DNA from: an uncultured Prevotella sp.
Lineage (GTDB): Bacteria > Bacteroidota > Bacteroidia > Bacteroidales > Bacteroidaceae
Assembly: GCA_900542795.1 (NCBI GenBank)
Contig: UQPD01000110.1
Coordinates: 1 to 8,994, forward strand
Length of the DNA: 8,994 nucleotides
Reading direction: 5' to 3'
Numbering within the stretch: position 1 is the first letter of the stretch; every line of letters begins with the position of its first letter. This document shows positions 1-6,593 of this stretch, piece by piece. Position numbers and translations under genes: made by a program. Below the pieces are notes generated by a model. The model had not been told where the DNA came from and did no database searches. It saw only the letters and a program-made list of their open reading frames with translations.

Positions 1-49
1 ACGAGATTACTACGCGTCTCGTGGGCTCGGAGATGTGTATAAGAGACAG
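1..49 (+). other. Illumina Nextera i7 adapter (sequencing artefact)
   Basis: These bases are library adapter, not genome. Bases 1-7 (ACGAGAT) match the 3' end of the Illumina P7 primer. Bases 8-15 (TACTACGC) sit where the 8-base i7 index belongs. Bases 16-30 (GTCTCGTGGGCTCGG) are the Nextera read-2 adapter, and bases 31-49 (AGATGTGTATAAGAGACAG) are the 19-base Tn5 mosaic end. The order and orientation are those of a tagmented fragment whose insert begins at base 50. A natural Tn5/IS50 end would not carry the P7, index and read-2 segments. Annotation of this end should be trimmed to base 50. Confidence 0.98.
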
Positions 50-734
50 AAGTTACAACAACTTGGTTCTTCTCGTTAACCGAAATGGTAACTGATGAAC
101 CATCAGCAAGAGTAATTGTACCATTACCTGTTGTGTTATCGTAAGTGTAAACGCCTTCACCCTCTTGACCATTAATTTCATACTGAACTTTGCCATTACC
201 ATCAAAGATAGCAGCTATTTTTTCGTCAGCAGAAATCCAAATCAAGCTGCTATTCAAAACAGGCTTGCCAGGAAGAGCGCGGAAAGCTACATACTTACTT
301 TCGTATTCCTTAGGCTCGCCATTTGCGTCAGTATAAGCCTGAACAACAAACACCTGAACGGTAGTGTAAACTTGGTTAGACTGACGAATAGCATATACTC
401 GCAAAGGAAGACCAAAGGGAGACTGTGCAAAGTTGATTACGCTCATACCTGTAACCTTGTCATAAGACACAGTACCATTTTCGCACGAGACGTAAACAAG
501 TTTACCCGTATTACCTACAGCAGAGAATGCCATAGTGCAAATGGTGTCACCTGCGGCATTTTCAGAGAAGCTAAGATTGAACTGCGAACCATCTTCAATG
601 TACTCTGAATTCCAACTCTGAAGAGTTTCGTGCTCATTGTAGACAGCGGGCGTACCCATATCAGCATCGGTACAAGCAACCATACCCAATGCTACCACAG
701 CAAGCACAAACAGTTTGCTTATAAATTGTTTCAT
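50..734 (-). CDS. surface lipoprotein in SusE/SusF position (3'-truncated)
   Basis: This is the third gene of the susCD operon, 23 bp after susD, and is probably a surface lipoprotein. The ATG at 734-732 opens a frame that stays open for 228 codons to the adapter junction. No stop is seen, so the C-terminus is missing. Residues 1-20 are a basic start (MKQFISK) plus a hydrophobic stretch ending in MVA-C21, a lipobox. The residues after the cysteine (C-T-D-A-D) are acidic at +2 and +4, which fits the Bacteroidota surface-export signal. The rest is rich in Thr, Val, Asn and Gly and looks like beta-strand repeats, especially about residues 170-228. In sus-type operons this position usually encodes SusE/SusF-like or other surface glycan-binding proteins, but I recognise no specific family. 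A gene caller that reads through the junction would add 16 false residues from the adapter. Confidence 0.8.
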
Positions 735-757
735 TGTTTGAGTCTTTAATTAGGAAT

Positions 758-2425
758 TTAATAACCAGCGTTTTGCTTCAAGTTCTTGTTAGCTTGCATA
801 TCCTGCTGAGGAATAGGCCAAGTGAAGCGAATGTTGGTGGGCTCAACGCTAAGTGTTTGCACATTACCTGTGTTAACAAGTACGGGCGTATTGAAAAGCT
901 GCGGTGTACGCTTAAAGCCCTGATGCCAACGCTTGAGACACGGCATACGGAAACCTTCGCCCACAAACTCACGAGTCCATTCGTCTTGCATTACCTTGTC
1001 GAGAGCTTCGCCTGTAACTGAATCCTGAATGTAATCGGAACTTGCATCATCATAATTTTCGAAACGCGTACCACGCAATTCATTCAGATAGGCACGTGCC
1101 GTTTCTTCGTCACGATTAGCCTTGCGCAAGCTTGCTTCTGCAATAATGAGGTAAGCCTCAGCTGCACGGAATGCCTTTGTTTGGTTGTAGATTTCAGCAT
1201 ACCAAAGACCTTGCTTACGAAGAAGTGGGTTACCAGGGAACTTCGTAAAGATTACACCATCCTCAGTTGAACCATTGGTATTGGCAATATCGGTAGTCAT
1301 ACCACCTGCCTCATAAAGGTCTACAACACCATAATTTGAAGCATCACCCATACCGAGGTACATACTGTTTTCGCCATTTGTCTTGTGGCTGAAGTAAACA
1401 TTACGGCGCAAGTCCTTGCTGCTGTAAAGGTCAAGCAAGTTCTTTGTAGGAATAAAATCAGGGTTCATACCCTTAAGATTTTGCTCCAAGTTTTCTGTAA
1501 CAATATTGAAGTTGAGGTAGATGCCATAGTTATTTACAACCTCATCTGGGGTTTGCGCAGGCTGATAAACGATTTCGTTACCCTGGTCCATAATCCACAG
1601 ACCGAGCATATCATTAAGACCATTACCGAGAGGATAGTTCTCAACAATTGTCTGTGCAGCTTCAATAGCCTCATCGAACTTGTGCATATACAAGTAAACG
1701 CGAGCACGGAGTGCTGTGAGTGCATCGGCATTAGGTGCTGTGGTAGTAGCCTGAATTTTGTCAGCCACCTTCGCTGTGGTGTTGTATGCTTCTACCTTTG
1801 CAAACTCTGCTTTAGCACAGTCCATATACTTTACAATAGTGTCGCAAGTTTCCTGCAATGTTGCACGCGCAGGACGACCTTCGCTGCTAACCTCCTCAAC
1901 AATGGGAAGACCAAGTTCGGTAGCCGCAGTTTCGGGTTCGTAGTCGTTGCAATAGAAAGGAAGCATGCTGCTATAAGCATAGGCACGTGCAAAGTAAGCA
2001 GTAGCCTTGATGTTGGCAATGTTAGCTTGCTGCTTTGCAGTGAGCGTAGCATCAGCTTCGAACTTACCAATGTGAGCCAACACATCGTTCGCCTGAAGAA
2101 TCACGCCATAGTTGTTAGCCCAAACACCATCGCCATCGAATTGGCTACCTGTAAAGGTCCAATCGCTCATCTTGCCAAGAACGGCTGAAGTAAGGCGTTG
2201 GTTGAAGAGGTCCATCTGTACATCGCTTACGTAGGCATTAGAGCCACCCACATCAGAACGCAACACAGAGAGCAAACCTCTATACTGATTCGTTGCATCA
2301 GTGTAGCTTTCCCATGCAGCCTCTTCAGTGAGACTATCGGTTGGGAACTGGTCGAGCTCACAAGAAGTGAGAACCGGTGCAGCCAAGACTGAGCAAAATA
2401 TTGCTTTCAGAATATATTTGTTCAT
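758..2425 (-). CDS. RagB/SusD family nutrient-uptake outer membrane lipoprotein
   Basis: SusD homologue of 555 residues, a usual length for the family. It is the surface lid that binds the ligand over a SusC channel. The signal peptide ends in L19-T20-S21-C22, a clear lipobox, and the mature start C-E-L-D-Q carries acidic residues typical of surface lipoproteins. The middle (about residues 130-300) is helical and Ala-rich like the SusD TPR-type scaffold (for example KATAYFARAYAYSSM and ALRARVYLYMHKFDEAIEAA). The C-terminal half has family hallmarks: RAAEAYLIIAEASLRK, LNELRGTRF, DEWTREFVGEGFRMPCLKRW, and the closing W536-P-I-P-Q followed by N-LKQN-GY. The gene starts 30 bp after the susC stop and ends 23 bp before the next lipoprotein, with no terminator between, so the three are surely co-transcribed. 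The ligand is not predictable from this sequence. Confidence 0.97.
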   Translation of the reverse strand: MNKYILKAIFCSVLAAPVLTSCELDQFPTDSLTEEAAWESYTDATNQYRGLLSVLRSDVGGSNAYVSDVQMDLFNQRLTSAVLGKMSDWTFTGSQFDGDGVWANNYGVILQANDVLAHIGKFEADATLTAKQQANIANIKATAYFARAYAYSSMLPFYCNDYEPETAATELGLPIVEEVSSEGRPARATLQETCDTIVKYMDCAKAEFAKVEAYNTTAKVADKIQATTTAPNADALTALRARVYLYMHKFDEAIEAAQTIVENYPLGNGLNDMLGLWIMDQGNEIVYQPAQTPDEVVNNYGIYLNFNIVTENLEQNLKGMNPDFIPTKNLLDLYSSKDLRRNVYFSHKTNGENSMYLGMGDASNYGVVDLYEAGGMTTDIANTNGSTEDGVIFTKFPGNPLLRKQGLWYAEIYNQTKAFRAAEAYLIIAEASLRKANRDEETARAYLNELRGTRFENYDDASSDYIQDSVTGEALDKVMQDEWTREFVGEGFRMPCLKRWHQGFKRTPQLFNTPVLVNTGNVQTLSVEPTNIRFTWPIPQQDMQANKNLKQNAGY

Positions 2426-2455
2426 TTTGTATGAATCGTTTGTGGTTTTTGTGTT

Positions 2456-5452
2456 TTAGAATGTAACATCTACACCAAGTGTGTACTGACGAGTAGCGGG
2501 GTAGTTACCTGCAGTAATATTTGAGTTAACCTCGGGGTCAACACCCTTGAACTTGGTAACGGTAAAGATGTTACGACCTGTAAAGTTGAAACGCACGTTC
2601 TCGAAGAAACGAGTTGCTTCTACCCAACGCTTGGGCAAGGTGTAAACAAGCTGCAAGTTCTTCAAACGCATGTACGATGAGTTTTCAAGCAAATGCGTAT
2701 CGAACTGCGAGTCATACTTAAAGGAGGGAAGTTTGGCGTGGTCACCGGGCTTCTTCCACATGCTCAAGCAGTCACGGTCAAGGTTCAAACCCTGAGTAGC
2801 TGTTTTCGAAGACGTGTTAAGGAAGTAGTCGTTGTTAACCATGTACTTGCCCAATGTGTAGCTAAAGTCGGCAATAAGTGCCAAGCCTTTATAGCTAACC
2901 TGGAAACCAAAACCACCATTATGGGGAGCGAAACGCTTCTTACCCGTATCTTGATAAAGACTTTCAATCTGACTTGCGTCCTTGGTCATCGTCTCAGGAT
3001 TATAAGTGTAACCTGCATCACCCTTATAACCTACCTTATACCACATAGGAGCACCATCGTTCTCGTCGATACCTGCGAAGATAGGCATGTAGTAGTTCAA
3101 GCCCTTACCCTTGATGTAGTTAACAAGAGCTCCCTTCATAGGCCATTCGTCGAGGTCGTAGAAGAGTTTGTCAATCTTGTTAGAGTTGTAAGAGTAAGTG
3201 GTATGGAAGTTCACATACCAATCGCGTGTACGAATAATGTCGTATGAGAGGTCTACTTCAACACCGCGGTTGCTCATTTCACCAATATTCTTCATCATGG
3301 CAGACATACCCGTAGTGTAGGGCAAAGGAGTTGACATCAACATGTCCTTTGTCTTGCGGTTGTAGAAGTTGAGGTCGAGGGTAAGCTTACCATAGAAACC
3401 AGCAGTGATACCGAAGTTTGTCTGTATTTGCTTTTCCCAACCAAGGTCACCATTGGGGAACTGACCATAACCTATAGCTTGGTCGCCATTATATTGTGTT
3501 GTACCAGCAAGAGCGAGGTGGGTGTAGTTACCAATTTCAGAGTTACCCGTAGAACCCACACTTACCTTCAGCTGCAAGTTGGTCAACCAAGTAGAAGCGG
3601 GACGGAGGAATGACTCTTGCATCATATCCCACATCAAACCACCACTATAGAAGAGAGCGGTACGATTTGACTTACCGAAACGTGAAGAAGCATCCGAACG
3701 TACGGTGAAGTTAGCATAATACTTGTGGTTCAAATCATAGTCCACACGACCAAAGAACGAGAGATACTCATACTTAGCTGTGCTACTTGATGAAGAAGCA
3801 GGCACTGTACCCGCACTCAACTCGGGCAAACGGTCATCGTGCATACCCTTGGCTGCTGCTGTAAATGAGTTTGAACTATATTTAATGCCTTCCTGACCGA
3901 GGAGGAATGTAAAGCTATGTTCGTTCTTTGCCCAATCGCTGAAACCTACCTTATATTCTGCTGTATTAGTAATTGTCCAGTTGGTACTCTGTGCAGAACC
4001 TGAAGAAGCAGAACCTGTTGTTCCTTGCAAAGCTGCGAAGCTGGGCAATACTCTTGACTTCGTACGCGAGATGGTAGCATAAAGACCCAACTGTGAACGG
4101 AGTGTCAAGCCCTTAACGGGAGTAAGTTCAACAAATGCGGCACCGTTATACAAGAAGTTTTCGCCCTTGCTGGGACGCGCATCTACGAGATAAGTAGGAT
4201 CGAAAATGTCACCCCATGATTCTGAACCCCAAATAGTATGCTTGGTGTCAGCATAAGTGTAAGGTTCCCAATAACGAGGCCATGATGCTGCAACAGTTGA
4301 AGGAGAATATACATTGTTCGAAGCTGTTCCAGCAAAACCATTGGCACGGTTTTCTGAGAAAGCAGCCGATTGGTTCAAACCAACCTTCATCCAGTCCTTC
4401 ACCTTGCTATCAAGGTTTGCACGCAAAGTGGTACGCTTCATGTATGAACCATAAGTAATACCATTTTGCTTGGTGTATGAAGCCGATACGAAGTAGTTTG
4501 TCTTCTCAGTACCGCCACGCACACTAAAGTCTGTGGTGTGCATCAATGCAGCATTGTCGAAAATATACTTCTGCCAGTCGAAGTTTGCACCGTGACTCTT
4601 AAAGCGATCGTATGTTGAGGGATAAATAATACCATTTTCAAGCTGGAAGTCGAGCAACTCATCAGCTGTCATAGGGTTACCAATAGAACGTGCCATTTGG
4701 CTCCAACCCACATTTTGGCTCAATGTAACCTGTGCCTTTTCGCTGTTGCGACCTTTCTTTGTGGTAATGAAGATAACACCATTAGCAGCACGCGAACCAT
4801 AAATTGAAGTAGCCGAAGCATCCTTCAAGGTTGTAACACTTTCAATATCGCTGGGACCGAGCATCTGAAGGATGCTTGTACCTGCGGGCGAACCATCTAC
4901 CACAATAAGCGGTGTGCTACTTGCTGAAAGTGAACCGATACCACGAATATTGATATCGACGTTACCAAACGAGCCAACATCACCTGAGTTGTTTTGAATA
5001 TTCAAACCAGACACCTGACCTTGAAGCGCGTCTGCCACGTTCATGGTGGGCTTATTGTCCACAACATCAGCAGTAACTTTCTTAACAGAACCTACTACTG
5101 TGCCGACTTTCTTAGCCGAACCATAACCAATTACAACAGCTTCGCCAAGCTCGTTGTCCTTAAGCACAACTTGCACATTGCCCGATACGCTTACGGTAGC
5201 AGAGTTCATACCGATGTAAGACACTGTAATCTTCTTTGCTGCGGCAGGAATGCCGTTGAGCTTAAAGTTACCGTTAGCGTCAGTGGTAGTGACAAACTTA
5301 GTACCCGGAACACGTACGGTAGCACCCATCAAGGGTTCACCTTTACTATCGGTTACACGGCCAGTCACAAGTCTTTGCGCTGAAGCCGTGGCTGCTGTAA
5401 GCAACAAACCGGCTCCCAAGAGCGCTAACTTTTTGTTCATATTGATAACCAT
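2456..5452 (-). CDS. SusC/RagA family TonB-linked outer membrane transporter
   Basis: TonB-dependent outer-membrane channel that partners the SusD-like lid to import a glycan or peptide. It has 998 residues, normal for the family. A signal peptide ends at about ASA25|Q26. A carboxypeptidase-regulatory-like beta-sandwich follows at about 29-99 (TGRVTDSKGEPLMGATV, then DANGNFKL). Next come the conserved segment EAVVIGYGSAKK (104-115), the plug (about 117-234, with ALQGQVSGLNIQ, IRGIGS and PLIVVDG) and the SusC signature at 203-234 (IESVTTLKDASATSIYGSRA, then NGVIFITTKKG). The remainder is the beta-barrel, ending in the usual ...YTLGVDVTF with a C-terminal Phe for Bam recognition. There is no N-terminal STN domain, so it is probably not a FecR-type signalling transducer. 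Met1 is used here, but the in-frame ATG at 5440 (Met5, MNKKLALLG) gives a more typical signal peptide and could be the real start; no clear Shine-Dalgarno decides between them. Confidence 0.98.
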   Translation of the reverse strand: MVINMNKKLALLGAGLLLTAATASAQRLVTGRVTDSKGEPLMGATVRVPGTKFVTTTDANGNFKLNGIPAAAKKITVSYIGMNSATVSVSGNVQVVLKDNELGEAVVIGYGSAKKVGTVVGSVKKVTADVVDNKPTMNVADALQGQVSGLNIQNNSGDVGSFGNVDINIRGIGSLSASSTPLIVVDGSPAGTSILQMLGPSDIESVTTLKDASATSIYGSRAANGVIFITTKKGRNSEKAQVTLSQNVGWSQMARSIGNPMTADELLDFQLENGIIYPSTYDRFKSHGANFDWQKYIFDNAALMHTTDFSVRGGTEKTNYFVSASYTKQNGITYGSYMKRTTLRANLDSKVKDWMKVGLNQSAAFSENRANGFAGTASNNVYSPSTVAASWPRYWEPYTYADTKHTIWGSESWGDIFDPTYLVDARPSKGENFLYNGAAFVELTPVKGLTLRSQLGLYATISRTKSRVLPSFAALQGTTGSASSGSAQSTNWTITNTAEYKVGFSDWAKNEHSFTFLLGQEGIKYSSNSFTAAAKGMHDDRLPELSAGTVPASSSSSTAKYEYLSFFGRVDYDLNHKYYANFTVRSDASSRFGKSNRTALFYSGGLMWDMMQESFLRPASTWLTNLQLKVSVGSTGNSEIGNYTHLALAGTTQYNGDQAIGYGQFPNGDLGWEKQIQTNFGITAGFYGKLTLDLNFYNRKTKDMLMSTPLPYTTGMSAMMKNIGEMSNRGVEVDLSYDIIRTRDWYVNFHTTYSYNSNKIDKLFYDLDEWPMKGALVNYIKGKGLNYYMPIFAGIDENDGAPMWYKVGYKGDAGYTYNPETMTKDASQIESLYQDTGKKRFAPHNGGFGFQVSYKGLALIADFSYTLGKYMVNNDYFLNTSSKTATQGLNLDRDCLSMWKKPGDHAKLPSFKYDSQFDTHLLENSSYMRLKNLQLVYTLPKRWVEATRFFENVRFNFTGRNIFTVTKFKGVDPEVNSNITAGNYPATRQYTLGVDVTF

Positions 5453-5760
5453 TTAATTAAACATTTGCTATTTTGGTTTATTGGAAGTCCCACGCTTTTT
5501 GTCTGCACAACACTTTCGTTACAGTACACATAAGGGGACTTAAAATTGTGGAATTTTACACATAATTGGTCTACGCGACTCCCATCGCGAAGTTTCCACA
5601 TAGCTTCATTTATATATTCAAGTTTGTTTATGTGTTATCCACACTTACACGACATTGTTTTGTTATCCTATACACCTATAATACGCAACACATCACACCC
5701 CTAATCTATTCGCTGTGGGTGTAAGAACATTGCATAATAATACAGGCGACAAGCGCATAA
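5453..5760 (-). promoter_or_regulatory. long untranslated leader of the susCD operon with inverted repeats
   Basis: The best promoter for susC lies about 300 bases upstream, and I found no other CAAAnnTA (reverse-complement -7) match in 5461-5760, so this stretch should be a 5' leader. It holds several possible stems: 5547-5553 with 5594-5600 (TGTGGAA/TTCCACA), inside it 5574-5578 with 5585-5589 (CGCGA/TCGCG), 5485-5491 with 5535-5541 (AAGTCCC/GGGACTT), and 5644-5650 with 5719-5725 (CTTACAC/GTGTAAG). There is also a 9-base direct repeat, TACACATAA, at 5525 and 5557. Only very short ORFs (8-17 codons) occur. No known riboswitch class was recognised. Regulatory function is inference. Confidence 0.45.
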
Positions 5761-5766
5761 GTGCTG

Positions 5767-5797
5767 CAAAAGTAGACTATATTTTTTATTTGGCAAA
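5767..5797 (-). promoter_or_regulatory. Bacteroidota-type promoter of the susC-susD-lipoprotein operon
   Basis: Read on the minus strand there is TTTG (5797-5794), a 19-base AT-rich spacer, and TACTTTTG (5774-5767), matching the Bacteroidota consensus of TTTG near -33 and TAnnTTTG near -7. Transcription would start at about 5760 and run leftward into susC. A second -7-like match on the minus strand (TATCTTTG, 5801-5794) overlaps the -33 element but lacks an upstream TTTG at the right distance, so it is less likely. Confidence 0.75.
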
Positions 5798-5980
5798 GAT
5801 AAGCCTTTCTTTTATCGCTAAAAATTAACCTTTTTGCCTTAATTTATATCAAAGTGTCAACCACACAATACGAAAGATACCTGTTTTTATCGTATAACGT
5901 TGAATGTCAATACATAAGCAATCTTGCATAAAACAGAATAAAGAAAGTATGCAGAAAAAAAGATCGTTTTATCAGGAAAT

Positions 5981-6001
5981 CTCATGTGCCAGCCTCACCC
6001 C
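5981..6001 (+). repeat. degenerate copy of the REP-like left arm
   Basis: These 21 bases match 6066-6086 with a single difference (TGTGCC against TGCGCC). Unlike the downstream copy, no full right arm follows; only GGGTG at 6010-6014 can pair back to CACCC. It looks like one half of a palindromic unit, or a unit whose right arm has decayed. Confidence 0.7.
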
Positions 6002-6065
6002 GTTAGATAGGGTGTTCTAAATCCGTAAAAATGTTCTGCATGAATTATGATTGAATCATCATTGT

Positions 6066-6110
6066 CTCATGCGCCAGCCTCACCCCGAATGGGGTGAGGC
6101 TGGCGCGTGG
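6066..6110. repeat. REP-like palindrome, 16-bp perfect stem
   Basis: The arms GCGCCAGCCTCACCCC (6071-6086) and GGGGTGAGGCTGGCGC (6091-6106) are perfect reverse complements around a 4-base loop, GAAT. The stem can extend outward by three more pairs, one of them a T-G wobble (CAT 6068-6070 with GTG 6107-6109). It is strikingly GC-rich within an AT-rich spacer. No T-run follows it on either strand, so it is not a standard intrinsic terminator. Together with the half copy 85 bp upstream it resembles repetitive extragenic palindromes, which are dispersed by RAYT-type transposases; that origin is inference. Confidence 0.75.
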
Positions 6111-6237
6111 AACTTTGATTAGTAAGATGTGAACCAATAATTATGAAGTCAAATCTTCTTGCTGATTGTATAAAAATTGAACACCTACTTGTATCTTATT
6201 CTTTTCGTCGATGAAATATTACCATTCGTCTAAAAAG
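6111..6237. other. AT-rich spacer without a convincing gene
   Basis: This stretch holds no gene I can support. A 23-codon plus-strand ORF (6143-6214, beginning MKSNLLADC) and a 25-codon minus-strand open stretch (6217-6141, ending in NQQEDLTS) overlap each other. Either could be the remnant of a decayed gene, but lengths this short are expected by chance. Confidence 0.4.
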
Positions 6238-6269
6238 TTTGGAGTAGCTGATTTTATGTTTTACTTTTG
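6238..6269 (+). promoter_or_regulatory. Bacteroidota-type promoter reading rightward (candidate RNA gene)
   Basis: TTTG at 6238-6241 is followed by a 20-base spacer and TACTTTTG at 6262-6269. The -7 octamer is identical to that of the susC promoter, and the spacing is within one base. Predicted start of transcription is about 6276. Because every gene in the window is on the minus strand, this plus-strand promoter must serve something unannotated, and an intrinsic terminator lies about 150 bases downstream. Confidence 0.65.
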
Positions 6270-6324
6270 CATTGCAATAAAGAAATAAAAAGGCGTTCTT
6301 TTTTAGACTAAGGGGGTCGCATTC

Positions 6325-6378
6325 ATGCCAACCACATCTAAACAAGGTGCGTTTACTTTAAAAAGAGTAAAGATATAA
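6325..6378 (+). CDS. possible 17-codon small ORF inside the candidate RNA
   Basis: The frame begins ATG-CCA-ACC and ends TAA, giving MPTTSKQGAFTLKRVKI, a basic peptide with no membrane segment. Support is only positional: it lies between a plus-strand promoter and terminator and has AGGGGG eight bases upstream. ORFs this short occur often by chance, so this is a weak call. Confidence 0.15.
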   Translation: MPTTSKQGAFTLKRVKI

Positions 6379-6417
6379 CAAGCTATAAGGTAATAGTGTT
6401 TTTTAGGTAAATGACGA

Positions 6418-6458
6418 GAAAATGTGTTCGCCGTGAGGTGCGCACATTTTCATTTTTT
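6418..6458 (+). terminator. intrinsic terminator with GUGA tetraloop (plus strand)
   Basis: Nine perfect pairs (GAAAATGTG 6418-6426 with CACATTTTC 6443-6451) are followed by a T-G wobble, one mismatch and four inner pairs (CGCC with GGTG, one wobble), closing on GTGA, a GNRA-class loop. A single A and six Ts (6453-6458) follow on the plus strand. There is no T-run on the minus-strand side, so it works rightward, ending the candidate RNA. Confidence 0.75.
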
Positions 6459-6511
6459 AGAAGGTAGCTGAAATTCACAATAAAACGGGACAGCTATTTT
6501 TACTGGTGACC

Positions 6512-6552
6512 AAAAAAATATCGCAAGTTCCCCAAACTGAAAACTTGCGATA
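6512..6552 (-). terminator. intrinsic terminator of the small lipoprotein gene
   Basis: An 11-bp perfect stem (TATCGCAAGTT 6519-6529 with AACTTGCGATA 6542-6552) encloses a 12-base loop. On the minus strand it is followed directly by seven Ts (6518-6512). It lies about 40 bases after the stop of the lipoprotein gene, so it ends the rightmost minus-strand unit. The plus-strand terminator ending at 6458 faces it, 53 bases away, a normal arrangement between convergent units. Confidence 0.85.
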
Positions 6553-6593
6553 ATTTTAGAGGATGGTTAAAATCAGATTTTCTTACCCCCTTA

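Larger units (their letters stand above)
6276..6458 (+). ncRNA. candidate small RNA or very short mRNA
   Basis: This is an inferred transcript of about 183 nt bounded by a good Bacteroidota promoter and a strong intrinsic terminator, both on the plus strand. Internal structure includes a hairpin at 6352-6371 (TTTACT/AGTAAA, extendable to 8 pairs including a T-G wobble, with an AAAA loop). It may encode a 17-residue peptide (ATG 6325 to TAA 6378, MPTTSKQGAFTLKRVKI). This ATG is preceded by AGGGGG at 6311-6316, eight bases away, an unusually strong purine run for a phylum that rarely uses Shine-Dalgarno sites. It does not resemble tmRNA, RNase P RNA, SRP RNA or a riboswitch that I know. The length is close to that of 6S RNA, but I could not see the required long central-bubble hairpin. 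Confidence 0.45.

Noticed and set aside
31..49. Tn5/IS50 mosaic end suggesting a natural transposon
   Set aside because: It is preceded by P7, index and Nextera read-2 sequence, so it comes from library preparation.
1385..2188. 267-codon plus-strand ORF
   Set aside because: It lies wholly antisense to susD, has Cys-rich unlikely composition and no recognisable domain; it is a shadow of the real gene.
5635..5643. TTATCCACA, an exact DnaA-box consensus
   Set aside because: It is a single perfect box with no cluster, no dnaA/dnaN or partition genes nearby and no unwinding-element arrangement; likely chance or part of the leader.
6071..6106. Intrinsic terminator for the susCD side or the plus strand
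   Set aside because: The stem is strong but no T-run follows on either strand, so a REP-like repeat fits better.
6141..6217. Minus-strand stretch ending in ...GVQFLYNQQEDLTS as the 3' remnant of a decayed gene
   Set aside because: It looks protein-like but is only 25 codons, has no start and no identifiable family; chance cannot be excluded.
6276..6458. 6S RNA or a preQ1-type riboswitch
   Set aside because: Length fits 6S, but no long paired arms with a central bubble were seen, and the CTAAGG segment lacks the A-rich tail of preQ1-I aptamers.
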